Below are positions 34,729 to 43,588 of a stretch of 64,000 nucleotides of DNA, one piece after another. Position 1 is the stretch's first letter, and each line of letters starts with the position of its first letter. The translations under genes were made by a program, and so were the position numbers. Origin of the DNA: Streptomyces sp. WMMC500 (GTDB lineage Bacteria > Actinomycetota > Actinomycetes > Streptomycetales > Streptomycetaceae); contig NZ_CP114905.1 in NCBI RefSeq assembly GCF_027497195.1, forward strand, positions 3,582,001 through 3,646,000, in the 5' to 3' direction. The notes under the pieces are model-generated. The model was not told where the DNA came from. It ran no database searches and saw only the letters and a program-made list of their open reading frames with translations.

Positions 34729-34832
34729 TCGTCCTCACCTGGATCCCGGTTCGTTGGCCTGCCGCGCCCGGTCGAGCCGCGCGGCGGGGCTGCTGTGAAC
34801 TGCGTACGCATCCCCTGAGGAGATGCGCGTAG

Positions 34833-34905
34833 CAGGGCCGGAGGGACTTGAACCCCCAACCGCTGGTTTTGGAGACCAGTGCTCTACCAATTGAGCTACG
34901 ACCCT
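34833..34905 (-). tRNA. tRNA-Trp (anticodon CCA)
   Basis: A 73-nt cloverleaf on the minus strand. The acceptor AGGGTCG pairs with CGGCCCT, the D arm is GCTCAATTGGTAGAGC, and the anticodon arm CTGGT-CTCCAAA-ACCAG gives CCA. The T arm contains GGTTCGAGTCC. The 3' CCA is not encoded. It stands immediately upstream of secE, its usual place. Confidence 0.97.
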
Positions 34906-35095
34906 TTGTGTCATCCCAACCTAACGCATTCCCGCAGAGGCATCACGAGCGCGTGCAAGATCTGCACCGGGGCTGGCACGGTGGTTGAGTGTACGGGTTT
35001 CACGCCCCGCCGTCGAACGAGTACGCCGCGCGCCCCCTGTACGACCCGTGCAACCCGTGTGCCCGGCCCCCCGCCCGTCTGGAACGATGGGGGCC

Positions 35096-36331
35096 ATGAC
35101 CGCTGCACACACCGCGTCCCAGTCCCCTGCCGAACGACGGGTGTCGGCCCGCGTCGGCGCCATCTCCGAGTCCGCGACGCTCGCCGTGGACGCCAAGGCC
35201 AAGGCCCTCAAGGCGGCCGGCCGGCCCGTGATCGGCTTCGGCGCCGGCGAGCCCGACTTCCCGACGCCCGACTACATCGTCGAGGCCGCGATCGCAGCGT
35301 GCACCAACCCCAAGTACCACCGCTACACGCCCGCCGGCGGGCTGCCCGAGCTGAAGACCGCCCTCGCCGCGAAGACCGCGCGCGACTCGGGCTACGAGGT
35401 CGAGCCGGCCCAGGTGCTCGTCACCAACGGCGGGAAGCAGGCGATCTACGAGTCGTTCGCCGCCCTGCTCGACCCGGGCGACGAGGTCATCGTCCCGACG
35501 CCGTACTGGACCACCTACCCCGAGTCGATCCGGCTGGCCGGCGGCGTGCCCGTGGACGTCGTCGCCGACGAGACCACCGGCTACCGGGTGTCCGTCGAGC
35601 AGCTCGAAGCCGCCCGCACCCCGCGCACGAAGGTGCTGCTCTTCGTCTCGCCGTCCAACCCGACCGGCGCGGTCTACTCCCGCGAGCAGGTCGAGGCGAT
35701 CGGCCGCTGGGCCGCGGAGCACGGGCTGTGGGTGCTGACCGACGAGATCTACGAGCACCTGGTGTACGGGACCGCCGAGTTCCACTCGCTGCCGGTGGTC
35801 GTGCCGGAGCTGCGCGACAGGTGCATCGTGGTCAACGGCGTGGCCAAGACGTACGCGATGACCGGCTGGCGGGTCGGCTGGGCGATCGGCCCGAAGGACG
35901 TCGTCAAGGCGATGACGAACCTGCAGTCGCACGCCACGTCCAACGTCTCCAACGTCGCCCAGGCCGCCGCCCTCGCGGCCGTCTCCGGCGACCTGGACGC
36001 GGTGGCGAGGATGCGCGAGGCGTTCGACCGGCGGCGCCGGACGATCGTGCGGATGCTGAACGAGATCGCGGGCGTGGAGTGCCCCGAGCCGGAGGGCGCG
36101 TTCTACGTGTACCCGTCGGTGAAGGGGCTGCTCGGCAAGGAGATCCGCGGCCGGCGGCCGGCGAACTCGGTGGAGCTGGCCGAGGTGATCCTGGAGGAGG
36201 CCGAGGTGGCGGTGGTGCCGGGCGAGGCGTTCGGGACGCCGGGGTACCTGCGGCTGTCGTACGCGCTGGGGGACGAGGACCTGGTCGAGGGCGTCTCGCG
36301 GCTGCAGAAGCTGATGGCGGAGGCGGAGTAG
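35096..36331 (+). CDS. aspC: Aspartate aminotransferase, class I/II
   Basis: A 411-aa PLP-dependent transaminase. Landmarks are [76 protein letters not shown] and [17 protein letters not shown], where Lys in GVAKTYA forms the PLP aldimine. C-terminal LRLSYAL carries the substrate-binding Arg. The ATG at 35096 starts just before the conserved [13 protein letters not shown] 35087 is possible. It diverges from the tRNA-Trp/secE operon and ends before a long hairpin. Confidence 0.93.
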   Translation: MTAAHTASQSPAERRVSARVGAISESATLAVDAKAKALKAAGRPVIGFGAGEPDFPTPDYIVEAAIAACTNPKYHRYTPAGGLPELKTALAAKTARDSGYEVEPAQVLVTNGGKQAIYESFAALLDPGDEVIVPTPYWTTYPESIRLAGGVPVDVVADETTGYRVSVEQLEAARTPRTKVLLFVSPSNPTGAVYSREQVEAIGRWAAEHGLWVLTDEIYEHLVYGTAEFHSLPVVVPELRDRCIVVNGVAKTYAMTGWRVGWAIGPKDVVKAMTNLQSHATSNVSNVAQAAALAAVSGDLDAVARMREAFDRRRRTIVRMLNEIAGVECPEPEGAFYVYPSVKGLLGKEIRGRRPANSVELAEVILEEAEVAVVPGEAFGTPGYLRLSYALGDEDLVEGVSRLQKLMAEAE

Positions 36332-36367
36332 ACGCCCTTCAGCGGAGGCGATTGGAGCGTGCGGTTT

Positions 36368-36403
36368 GCCCTTTAGCCATGAGTCAACACATGGCTAAAG
36401 GGC
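36368..36403. terminator. Long perfect hairpin between aspC and add
   Basis: A perfect 14-bp inverted repeat: GCCCTTTAGCCATG (36368-36381) and CATGGCTAAAGGGC (36390-36403) with the loop AGTCAACA. The arms are much less GC-rich than their surroundings. Position 36 bases after the aspC stop points to a terminator. Confidence 0.8.
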
Positions 36404-36491
36404 ATGTGTGCTGTGCGGACACTCGTCCGGGCAAGCCCTCGTTCGTAGGCACAGGTGTCGCCGGCGCCCGCGGATGCGGCAAGATCTCTGC

Positions 36492-37616
36492 ATGGAGCAC
36501 GAGCACCGCCCCCCCGCACGAGACGTACGCCGCCTGCCGAAGGCGCACCTGCATCTGCACTTCACCGGCTCCATGCGCTCCGCCACCCTGATCGAGCTGG
36601 CCGACAAGTACGGCGTGCACCTGCCCGAGGCACTGAGCGGCGGCGAGCCCCCTAAACTGCGCGCCACCGACGAGCGCGGCTGGTTCCGCTTCCAGCGGCT
36701 GTACGACATCGCCCGCTCCTGCCTGCGCTCCGCGGAGGACATCCAGCGGCTGGTGCGCGAGGCCGCGGAGGAGGACCTCGCGGACGGCTCGGGGTGGCTG
36801 GAGATCCAGGTCGACCCCACGTCGTACGCGCCCCGCCTCGGCGGGCTGATCCCGGCGCTGGAGACCATCCTCGACGCGGTCGAGACCACGGCCCGGGACA
36901 CCGGCCTCGGGATGCGCGTGCTGGTCGCCGCGAACCGCATGAAGCACCCGCTCGACGCCCGTACCCTCGCCCGCCTCGCCGTGCGCTACGCCGACCGCGG
37001 CGTCGTCGGCTTCGGGCTGTCCAACGACGAGCGCCGCGGCTTCGCGCGCGACTTCGACCGCGCCTTCGCCATCGCCCGCGACGGCGGCCTGCTGGCCGCC
37101 CCGCACGGCGGCGAGCTGGCGGGGCCCGCCAGCGTCCGCGACTGCCTGGACGACCTGGACGCGAGCCGCATCGGGCACGGCATCCGCGCCGCCGAGGACC
37201 CGCGGCTGCTGTCGCGGCTGGCGGCGGCGGGGGTGACGTGCGAGGTGTGCCCGTCGTCGAACGTCGCCCTGGGGGTGTACGAGCGGCCCGAGGACGTGCC
37301 GCTGCGGGCGCTGTGGGACGCGGGGGTGCCGATGGCGCTCGGCGCGGACGACCCGCTGCTGTTCGGCTCGCGGCTGGCGGCGCAGTACGAGCTGGCGCGT
37401 ACGTACCACGAGTTCACGGACGAGGAGCTGGCGGAGCTGGCGCGGCAGTCGGTACGGGCCTCGGTGGCGCCGGAGGACGTGCGCCGGCGGCTGCTGGCGC
37501 AGGTGGACGACTGGCTGTCGGGGGAGCCGCGGACGGGCGGTCAGGGGGCGGGCGGCGGCGAGAGCGCCGCCCAGACCGTACGGGACAGCGAAGCGGCGAA
37601 CTCGTCCGCCGGCTGA
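36492..37616 (+). CDS. add: Adenosine deaminase family protein
   Basis: A 374-aa amidohydrolase. Zinc and catalytic motifs appear in order: HLHLHFTGSM (metal HxH), APHGGE (usually HAGE, His-Glu kept), RIGHGIRA, and ALGADDPLLF (the family's S/A-x-D-D-P). The enzyme deaminates adenosine or a related purine to its inosine form. ATG 36492 is chosen because the conserved start PKAHLHLHF lies close behind; no ribosome-binding site is evident, so a leaderless message is possible. The last ~75 bp overlap the convergent TetR gene. The Ser/Gly-rich tail after WLSGEP is not part of the fold. Confidence 0.88.
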   Translation: MEHEHRPPARDVRRLPKAHLHLHFTGSMRSATLIELADKYGVHLPEALSGGEPPKLRATDERGWFRFQRLYDIARSCLRSAEDIQRLVREAAEEDLADGSGWLEIQVDPTSYAPRLGGLIPALETILDAVETTARDTGLGMRVLVAANRMKHPLDARTLARLAVRYADRGVVGFGLSNDERRGFARDFDRAFAIARDGGLLAAPHGGELAGPASVRDCLDDLDASRIGHGIRAAEDPRLLSRLAAAGVTCEVCPSSNVALGVYERPEDVPLRALWDAGVPMALGADDPLLFGSRLAAQYELARTYHEFTDEELAELARQSVRASVAPEDVRRRLLAQVDDWLSGEPRTGGQGAGGGESAAQTVRDSEAANSSAG

Positions 37617-38161
37617 GCCGCCGCGGCGCCGCCGAAGGCCAGGAAGAACGCCCGCTGGAAGCACGCGCCGAGCAGCAGCGCCGCCGCCGCCCGGGGATCC
37701 GCGTCGGCGCGGATCCGGCCGCGCTCCCGCTCCCGTACGAGGTACGCGGCGAGCGCGTCACCCGCCTCCGACGGCCCCTTGCGCCCGACCGCCGCGAGCC
37801 CTTCCGCGAACCGCGCGAGCAGCCCCGGCTCGACCAGCAGCGCGCCCACCATGGGCAGGATCTGCTGGTAGAAGGCCACGGCCTTGTCGGCGACGGCCCG
37901 TAGGCACTCGTCGACGCTGCGCCCGCCCGGGTCGTCGGCCATCTCGGAGAGCAGCCCGCCGAGGTGCGGCAGCCGCTCGAACAGGACGCGGAGGAAGATG
38001 TCCTCCTTGTTGACGAAGTGCTTGTAGAGCAGCGCCTCCGAGCAGCCCGCCTCGCGCGCGATCTCCTTGGTGGTCGCGTGCACGAATCCGGCGGTACGGA
38101 CGAGGCGCTCCGCGGCGTCGACGATGCGCTCCGGGGCCGGTCTTGACGGCGAGGTGGGCAT
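37541..38161 (-). CDS. TetR-family transcriptional regulator
   Basis: A 206-aa TetR protein. The N-terminal helix-turn-helix is RIVDAAERLVRTAGFVHATT, then KEIAREAGCSEALLYKHFVN. The ligand-binding C-terminal half is helical and Ala-rich. It diverges from an NAD(P)-binding protein gene with a 16-bp palindrome between them, so it probably represses that gene and itself. Its 3' end overlaps the convergent add gene by 76 bp. Confidence 0.9.
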   Translation of the reverse strand: MPTSPSRPAPERIVDAAERLVRTAGFVHATTKEIAREAGCSEALLYKHFVNKEDIFLRVLFERLPHLGGLLSEMADDPGGRSVDECLRAVADKAVAFYQQILPMVGALLVEPGLLARFAEGLAAVGRKGPSEAGDALAAYLVRERERGRIRADADPRAAAALLLGACFQRAFFLAFGGAAAAQPADEFAASLSRTVWAALSPPPAP

Positions 38162-38182
38162 TCACTCACCCTAACAGGGGTG

Positions 38183-38198
38183 GTGGGTGAGCACCCAC
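38183..38198. promoter_or_regulatory. Probable TetR operator
   Basis: GTGGGTGAGCACCCAC, a perfect 16-bp palindrome, lies between the divergent starts (38161 and 38212). A further pair CTCACCC (38165-38171) and GGGTGAG (38185-38191) overlaps it. Both size and place fit a TetR dimer site. Confidence 0.65.
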
Positions 38199-38211
38199 TT
38201 ACGGAGGGGCG

Positions 38212-38862
38212 ATGAAGCTCACGGTCTTGGGCGCGTCCGGCGGCACCGGCCGGGAGGTGGTCCGGCAGGCACTGGCCGCCGGGCACGAGGTGACGGCTGT
38301 GGTGCGCTCAGGAGCGCGGAGCGCCGCGGACGGCGGGCGCGGGCGGCTGGCGGTGACGACCGTCGAGGACGTGACGGACCCCGCGGCCCTCGGTCCCGTC
38401 GTCAGGGGCCGCGACGCGCTGCTGTTCTGCCCCGGCCTGGAGAGCCCCCGGTCCCCGGGCCGCCTCGGCGCGGTGGCGCACGCGCTCGTACGGGCCGCGC
38501 GGGCGGCGGGCGTGCGGCGGCTGCTCGTCGTCAGCTCGGCGCCGGTCGGGCCGCTGCCGCCGGACGAGGGGGTGCTGGGGCGGGCGGTGTCCCCGGTGCT
38601 GCGGGCGGTGTTCAAGGACGTGTACGCGGAGGCCGCCGCGATGGAGGCGGAGCTGGCGCACAGCGGGCTGGACTGGACGGTGCTGCGGCCGGGCAAGCTG
38701 ACGAACCGGCGCGGCAAGGGGCGCTACCGGCGCCGGGTCGGCGGCAACGTCCCGGGCACGGGGACGCTGGCGCGCGCGGACCTGGCGCGGGCGGTGCTCG
38801 ACCTGCTGGACGACCCGGCGGTGCGGGGGCGGACGGTGGGGCTGGGGTCTGCGCGGGGGTGA
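38212..38862 (+). CDS. NAD(P)H-binding protein (NmrA/SDR-like)
   Basis: A 216-aa atypical SDR. It opens MKLTVLGASGGTGREVVRQA, with the complete GxxGxxG nucleotide-binding loop. VRRLLVVSSAPVG holds the active-site strand, and LDWTVLRPGKLTNR is typical of NAD(P)-binding (NmrA-like) proteins. GGAGGGG lies 7 bases before ATG 38212. The divergent TetR gene probably controls it. Likely a redox enzyme or sensor induced by the TetR ligand. Confidence 0.87.
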   Translation: MKLTVLGASGGTGREVVRQALAAGHEVTAVVRSGARSAADGGRGRLAVTTVEDVTDPAALGPVVRGRDALLFCPGLESPRSPGRLGAVAHALVRAARAAGVRRLLVVSSAPVGPLPPDEGVLGRAVSPVLRAVFKDVYAEAAAMEAELAHSGLDWTVLRPGKLTNRRGKGRYRRRVGGNVPGTGTLARADLARAVLDLLDDPAVRGRTVGLGSARG

Positions 38863-39000
38863 GCGGGCGCCGGGGGGCGTTTCCGGGGTCGGTTCCGGGG
38901 TCCGTTCGGGAGGTCGGTGCCGCGGGTCGGCACCCTCGGGTGCGTACCGCGGTCTCAGGCGTACGGCCGCCGTCTCCGGCTCGTCCCGTACGGGCCGCCG

Positions 39001-40056
39001 CTACAGGCGCACGCCGACCGTCACCGGCTCGTTGACCAGCGTGACGCCGAAGGCGTCCCGCACCCCGTCGCGCACCTCGCGGGCGAGCGCGAGCAGGTCT
39101 TCCGTGGTCGCCGAGCCGCGGTTGGTCAGGGCCAGGGTGTGCTTGGTGGAGATGCGGGCCGGGCCCGTGCCGTAGCCGCGGGTGAAGCCGGCGCGGTCGA
39201 TGAGCCACGCCGCGGACGTCTTCGTCAGCCCCTCCCCCGCCGGGAACGCCGGCGGGCGCGCGTCCGGGCCGAGGCGGCGGGCGACGCGGTCGAGGAAGGC
39301 GGCGTGGGCGTCCTCGTCGAGGATCGGGTTGGTGAAGAAGGAGCCTGCCGACCACGTGTCGTGGTCCTCCGGGTCGAGCACCATGCCCTTGCCGGCGCGC
39401 AGCTTCAGCACGGCGTCGCGCGCCCGGGCGGCCGGCACCCGCTCGCCGGGCGCGACGCCGAGCATGCGCGCCGCCTCCGCGTACCGGAGGGGGGCGGACA
39501 GCCCGCCCGCGTCGGCGAGCCGGAAGCGGACGCGCAGGACCACGAAGCGGTCGGGGTCGGCCTTGAAGCGGCTGTGCCGGTACGAGAAGCCGCAGTCGGC
39601 GCCGGGGACGGTGACGGTCTCGCCGGTGGTGCGGTCGTACGCGACGACCTCGGTGATCGTCTCCGCGACCTCCTGGCCGTACGCGCCGACGTTCTGGATC
39701 GGCGTCGCCCCGGCCGAGCCGGGGATGCCGGCGAGGCACTCGACGCCGGCGAGCCCGGCGTCGACGGTGCGGGCGACGGCGTCCGACCAGTTCTCGCCGG
39801 CGGCCAGTTCGAGCGCGGTGCCGTCGAGGGCGAAGCCGGCGGTGGCGATGCGCAGGGCGGTACCGGGGAAGCCGGCGTCGGAGACGACGAGGTTGCTGCC
39901 GCCGCCGACGACGAGGAGCGGGGTCCCGGCGGCGTCGGCCGCGCGCACGGTGTCGACCACCTCGGCGTCGGTCGTGGCGGTGACGAGCCGGGCGGCGGGG
40001 CCGCCGAGGCGGAGGGTGGTCAGCGGGGCGAGGGGGGCGTCGTGGCGTACCTGCAC
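39001..40056 (-). CDS. murB: UDP-N-acetylmuramate dehydrogenase (MurB)
   Basis: A 351-aa MurB, the FAD enzyme that reduces UDP-GlcNAc-enolpyruvate in peptidoglycan synthesis. FAD-binding parts are LVVGGGSNLVVSDAGFPG and GIPGSAGATPIQNVGAYGQE. The type I motif is FSYRHSRFK, and the proton-donating Ser lies in TWSAGSFFTNPIL. GTG 40056 begins VQVRHDAPLAPLTTLRLGGP, the normal N-terminus; the frame remains open upstream into the preceding gene but that part is unrelated. It starts 10 bases after the nitroreductase-hemerythrin gene. Confidence 0.95.
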   Translation of the reverse strand: MQVRHDAPLAPLTTLRLGGPAARLVTATTDAEVVDTVRAADAAGTPLLVVGGGSNLVVSDAGFPGTALRIATAGFALDGTALELAAGENWSDAVARTVDAGLAGVECLAGIPGSAGATPIQNVGAYGQEVAETITEVVAYDRTTGETVTVPGADCGFSYRHSRFKADPDRFVVLRVRFRLADAGGLSAPLRYAEAARMLGVAPGERVPAARARDAVLKLRAGKGMVLDPEDHDTWSAGSFFTNPILDEDAHAAFLDRVARRLGPDARPPAFPAGEGLTKTSAAWLIDRAGFTRGYGTGPARISTKHTLALTNRGSATTEDLLALAREVRDGVRDAFGVTLVNEPVTVGVRL

Positions 40057-40066
40057 GAGGCCAAGG

Positions 40067-41020
40067 TTACGGCCCGGGGGTGGCGGCGCGCGTCGGCGGT
40101 GCGGGCACGCCGAGGGCGGGGAGCAGCTCGCGCTCCTCGTAGGCGAAGTGGGCGTCGAGGCGGGCGGCGAGGGTGCGCAGCTCGGCGCGGACGGGAGCGG
40201 CCTGCGGCGCCGCGGCCAGGTCGCGTACGCGCTCCAGCATCGCGGTGACGTCGCGGTGCTCCGCGCGGATGCGGGCCACCGCGGGGGCGAGGTGGGGGAA
40301 CTGCCGCTCCATGGCGCCGAGGGCGCCGTCTTCCGCGCCGTGGTGCTCTTCGAGGGCGCCGCAGTAGGCGAGGCAGTGGCGGCGGAGGTCGCGGAGGGCG
40401 GGGTCCCCGGCGGCGTCCCCGGCGGTGTCCGCGGAGGCGCCATCGGCGGCGGCCAGCACCCCCGCCAGTTCGCGGCGCAGCTCCGCGTGCGCCTTCAGAA
40501 GTTGTTCCCCGGCGGCCCGGCGGCGCCGGGGGTCCGCGAACGGGTTGGGGTTGGGGTCGGGGGCGGGAGCGGCCGGGTGCAGGGCGACGACGGGGATGGT
40601 GCGGGCGGTGCCGCGCTCGTACGCGGCGAAGGCGGGGTCGAGTCCGGCCTGCACCGCGTACATCCGGTCGCGCTCCGCGGCGGGGAGGGGGACCGCCTCG
40701 GCCTCGTACGCCGTCGTGCCGCCGGGGGCTTCGGTGTCGCGGATCTCGACGGTGACCCGGGGGTGGGCGAGGAGGTTGTGGTACCAGGCCGGGTGGTGGT
40801 CGGCGCCGCCGTTGGAGCCGAAGACGAGCAGGCGGGTGCCGTCGCGGAGGTAGACGACGGGGTTGGTGCGGCGGGTGCCGCTGCGGGCGCCGGTGGTGGT
40901 GAGCAGCACGAGGGGTGCGCCCTCGAACATACCGCCGACCCGGCCGCCGTTCGCCCGGAACTCCTCGATGACCAGCCGGTTGAACTCCGCCGGGCTCGGC
41001 CGCTGCTGCTCGGTCGTCAC
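40067..41020 (-). CDS. F420-dependent nitroreductase (DDN-like) fused to hemerythrin domain
   Basis: A 317-aa two-domain protein. Residues 1-150 match the DDN/DUF385 deazaflavin (F420) family: EFRANGGRVGGMFEGAPLVL, LTTTGARSGTRRTNPVVYLR, then GADHHPAWYHNLLAHPRVTV. After a Pro-rich linker (about 153-165), residues 170-305 look like a hemerythrin-like four-helix bundle. Its metal ligands would be the His in LKAHAELRREL, HHGAED, RAEHRDV and DAHFAYEERELLPAL. The pair could couple F420H2 chemistry with a di-iron O2/NO/peroxide sensor or sink. The MarR gene diverges from it with two tandem operators between, so redox or drug-responsive control is likely. Confidence 0.85.
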   Translation of the reverse strand: MTTEQQRPSPAEFNRLVIEEFRANGGRVGGMFEGAPLVLLTTTGARSGTRRTNPVVYLRDGTRLLVFGSNGGADHHPAWYHNLLAHPRVTVEIRDTEAPGGTTAYEAEAVPLPAAERDRMYAVQAGLDPAFAAYERGTARTIPVVALHPAAPAPDPNPNPFADPRRRRAAGEQLLKAHAELRRELAGVLAAADGASADTAGDAAGDPALRDLRRHCLAYCGALEEHHGAEDGALGAMERQFPHLAPAVARIRAEHRDVTAMLERVRDLAAAPQAAPVRAELRTLAARLDAHFAYEERELLPALGVPAPPTRAATPGP

Positions 41021-41075
41021 GGGGACCGCCTCTCGCGCTCGCGGGTAGCATCGCGCTCACGCCGTAGAAGATTTT

Positions 41076-41107
41076 GCTTTGATAGCAAAGAAGCTTTGAG
41101 TGCAAAG
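41076..41107. promoter_or_regulatory. Tandem MarR-type operators
   Basis: GCTTTGATAGCAAAG (41076-41090) and GCTTTGAGTGCAAAG (41093-41107) repeat with a 17-bp period. Each has the inverted arms CTTTG/CAAAG. They are AT-rich against the background and lie between the divergent fusion gene (41020) and MarR gene (41128). Confidence 0.75.
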
Positions 41108-41127
41108 TTAAAGAGGGGAGCGCCGCG

Positions 41128-41592
41128 GTGTCAACCGCCGGTCCGGACGTCGACGACGCGATCCGTACGCTGCTGCTGCTCATGCCGCGCATGGTCGGGC
41201 GCGCGAAACGGCTGCCGGTCCCCGCGGAGCTGCACTCCCTCGCTCTCGCCCCGCGGCACCTCTCCCTCCTCGCCTGCCTGCTCTTCGACGGCGAGTCGAG
41301 CGTCAACGAGCTGGCCGAGCGGCTGGAGGTGGCCCCGACGACCGTGAGCCTCATGGTCGGCGAGCTGAGCCGCAAGGGCATCCTGGAGCGGCACGAGGAC
41401 CCGGCGGACCGGCGGCGGAAGCTCGTCAGCATCACCGCGGCGCGCCGCGGTGCGATCGACGCCTGGCTGGGGCGGAGCGCGCAGGCGTGGCGGGTCGCGC
41501 TGGAGCCGCTGACGGCGGCCGAGCGGCGGACGTTCGTGGAGACGCTTGCGGCCTACGAGCGGCAGTTGGGCGGCGAGGGCGACCCGTCGTAG
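41128..41592 (+). CDS. MarR-family transcriptional regulator
   Basis: A 154-aa MarR protein. The winged helix-turn-helix is SVNELAERLEVAPTTVSLMV, then GELSRKGILERHEDPADRRR, whose final DxRxR-like wing is diagnostic. GTG 41128 has GAGGGGAG upstream. Two operator-like repeats lie 20-50 bases before the start, so it is probably autoregulated and controls the divergent nitroreductase-hemerythrin gene. Ligand unknown. Confidence 0.92.
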   Translation: MSTAGPDVDDAIRTLLLLMPRMVGRAKRLPVPAELHSLALAPRHLSLLACLLFDGESSVNELAERLEVAPTTVSLMVGELSRKGILERHEDPADRRRKLVSITAARRGAIDAWLGRSAQAWRVALEPLTAAERRTFVETLAAYERQLGGEGDPS

Positions 41593-41598
41593 CGGGGG

Positions 41599-42264
41599 CT
41601 ACGCGCCCCGGCGCGGCGCGCGGTGCCGGCCGCGGCCCGCGGACACGGCCCGTACGGCGAAGAACGCCACCACCGCCAGGGCCACGACGCCCAGGACCAC
41701 CTTGGAGTACACGCCGACGATGTCGCTGATCTCGTGCCAGCGCGAGCCGAGCCCGTAGCCCGCGAGCACGAACACCGTGTTCCACAGGGCGCTGCCCGCG
41801 GCCGTGAGGCCGAGGAAGACCGGCACCCGCATCCGTTCGACGCCCGCGGGCACGGATATCAGGCTGCGGAAGATCGGGATCATGCGGCCGAAGAACACCG
41901 CTTTCGTGCCGTGCCGGGCGAACCACGCCTCCGTTCGCTCGATGTCGCGTACCTTGAGCAGCGGCAGCTTGGCCGCCAGCGCGACGGTCCGCTCGCGGCC
42001 GAGCAGGGCGCCCACCCAGTACAGCGCGAGGGCCCCGACGACCGATCCGACGGTGGTCCAGACGAGCACCGCCACCAGGTTCAGCCCGCCCTGGTTGGCC
42101 GAGAAGCCGGCGAGCGGGAGGATGACCTCGCTGGGCAGCGGCGGGAAGAGGTTCTCCAGCGCGATGGCCAACCCCGCGCCCGGCGCCCCGAGATCCTCCA
42201 TGAGCCCGGCGGCCCACCCCGCGACGCCACCGCTGGGCGCTTCTCCGGCAGCGACTGCGATCAT
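41599..42264 (-). CDS. DedA-family membrane protein
   Basis: A 221-aa DedA (SNARE-associated/VTT) protein. The signature ENLFPPLPSEVILPLAGF, with the acidic residue in the first membrane loop, and FGRMIPIFRSLISVPAG, with the essential Arg residues, are intact. Several membrane spans follow. DedA proteins act as lipid flippases or in envelope homeostasis. The start is ATG 42264. Convergent with marR (6 bp apart). Confidence 0.93.
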   Translation of the reverse strand: MIAVAAGEAPSGGVAGWAAGLMEDLGAPGAGLAIALENLFPPLPSEVILPLAGFSANQGGLNLVAVLVWTTVGSVVGALALYWVGALLGRERTVALAAKLPLLKVRDIERTEAWFARHGTKAVFFGRMIPIFRSLISVPAGVERMRVPVFLGLTAAGSALWNTVFVLAGYGLGSRWHEISDIVGVYSKVVLGVVALAVVAFFAVRAVSAGRGRHRAPRRGA

Positions 42265-42433
42265 GGCGAAGACGTTACGGGGCCGCTCCGGCAACCGGAA
42301 TCCGGGGTCCCACCCAAGGCACTTGGGGAAAACCGCACCCCGCGCGCTGCGCCGGACCGCACGCGGCGGAGCTCCCGCTGTGCGGAAAGCCGCAGTGCGC
42401 CGCTCCCCCGCCCGCGGTTAGCGTGACCGCATC

Positions 42434-43588
42434 ATGCGTCCCGTCCTGCTCCGCCGCCTGCGTACCGCGGCCGGGGTCCTCACCGGCGGCCTCACCGCCC
42501 TCGTCGAGCTGCCCCTGGTCGCCCTGTGCGGCCTGTGGCTCCTGGCCGCCTGGTCGTGGCAGGCCGCCGCGGGCGGCGCGCCGCGCGCGACCCGCCTGCC
42601 GTACGAGGCCGCCGCCCGCCTGGCGACGGCCGAGCGCACACGCATGACGTACTTCTACGGCAGCGAACTCGCCCCGCCCCGCGCCACCCCTCGCGCGCTG
42701 CAGTACCTCGCACTGCGCTGGGGCGTCGGCGCGCTCGGCGGCGCGGTGCTCCTGACCGCGCTGATCGGCGCGGCGTATGGCTCGACGCTGCTGTGGATCT
42801 GGTTCGTGGCCAGGGACGCCAACCCCCTCGTGATGCTCGCCTCCGGCCTGGCCGGCCTGTTCCTCCTGTTCCTGTCCGTCCAGGGCGTGGACGGGGTGGC
42901 CGCGCTCGACAACCACCTCGCCCACCGCTTCCTCGGCCCCAGCCCCGCCGACCTCCTCCAGCGCCGCATCGGCGAACTCGCCGCCACCCGCGCCGGCATC
43001 GTGGCCGCCGTCCACGACGAGCGCCGCCGCATCGAACGCGACCTCCACGACGGCGTACAGCAGCGCCTCGTCGTCCTCGGCCTGCTCCTCGGCCGCGCCC
43101 GGCGCACCGGTTCCGCCGATCCGGAGAAGTCGCGGGAACTGCTCCGCCAGGCCCACGAACAGGCGCAACTGGCGCTCACCGACCTGCGCGAGGTCGCCTG
43201 GCACGTCTACCCGGCGGCGCTGGACGACGCCGGCCTGCGCGCGGCGCTGGAGGCGCTGGCGGAGCGTTCTGAGCTGCCCGTGCGCATCGACTACGCGCTC
43301 GCCGAGCCGCTGCCGGAAGCGGTGCGTACGGTCGCGTACTTCACGGTCTCCGAGGCCGTCACGAACGCGATCAAGCACTCGTCCGCCGCGCTGGTGACCG
43401 TGCGGCTGACGCGGGATGCGACGATGGCGCGCGTGAGCATCGAGGACGACGGCACGGGCGGCGCGAACCCCTCGGGCGGCGGCCTGCTGGGCCTCGCCCG
43501 CCGCGTCGCCGCGCTCGACGGCCGCCTCACCGTCTCCAGCCCGCCCGGCGGGCCCACCACCGTCACCGCGGAGCTGCCGTGCGCGTAG
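42434..43588 (+). CDS. NarL-type sensor histidine kinase
   Basis: A 384-aa kinase with four hydrophobic segments in the first 160 residues. HisKA_3 follows with ERRRIERDLHDGVQQRLVVL, where His205 is the phospho-acceptor. The HATPase domain has FTVSEAVTNAIKHS (N box) and IEDDGTGGA. The stop overlaps the response-regulator start by 10 bases, so the two are co-translated. No extracytoplasmic sensor domain of note; the signal may be in the membrane. Confidence 0.92.
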   Translation: MRPVLLRRLRTAAGVLTGGLTALVELPLVALCGLWLLAAWSWQAAAGGAPRATRLPYEAAARLATAERTRMTYFYGSELAPPRATPRALQYLALRWGVGALGGAVLLTALIGAAYGSTLLWIWFVARDANPLVMLASGLAGLFLLFLSVQGVDGVAALDNHLAHRFLGPSPADLLQRRIGELAATRAGIVAAVHDERRRIERDLHDGVQQRLVVLGLLLGRARRTGSADPEKSRELLRQAHEQAQLALTDLREVAWHVYPAALDDAGLRAALEALAERSELPVRIDYALAEPLPEAVRTVAYFTVSEAVTNAIKHSSAALVTVRLTRDATMARVSIEDDGTGGANPSGGGLLGLARRVAALDGRLTVSSPPGGPTTVTAELPCA

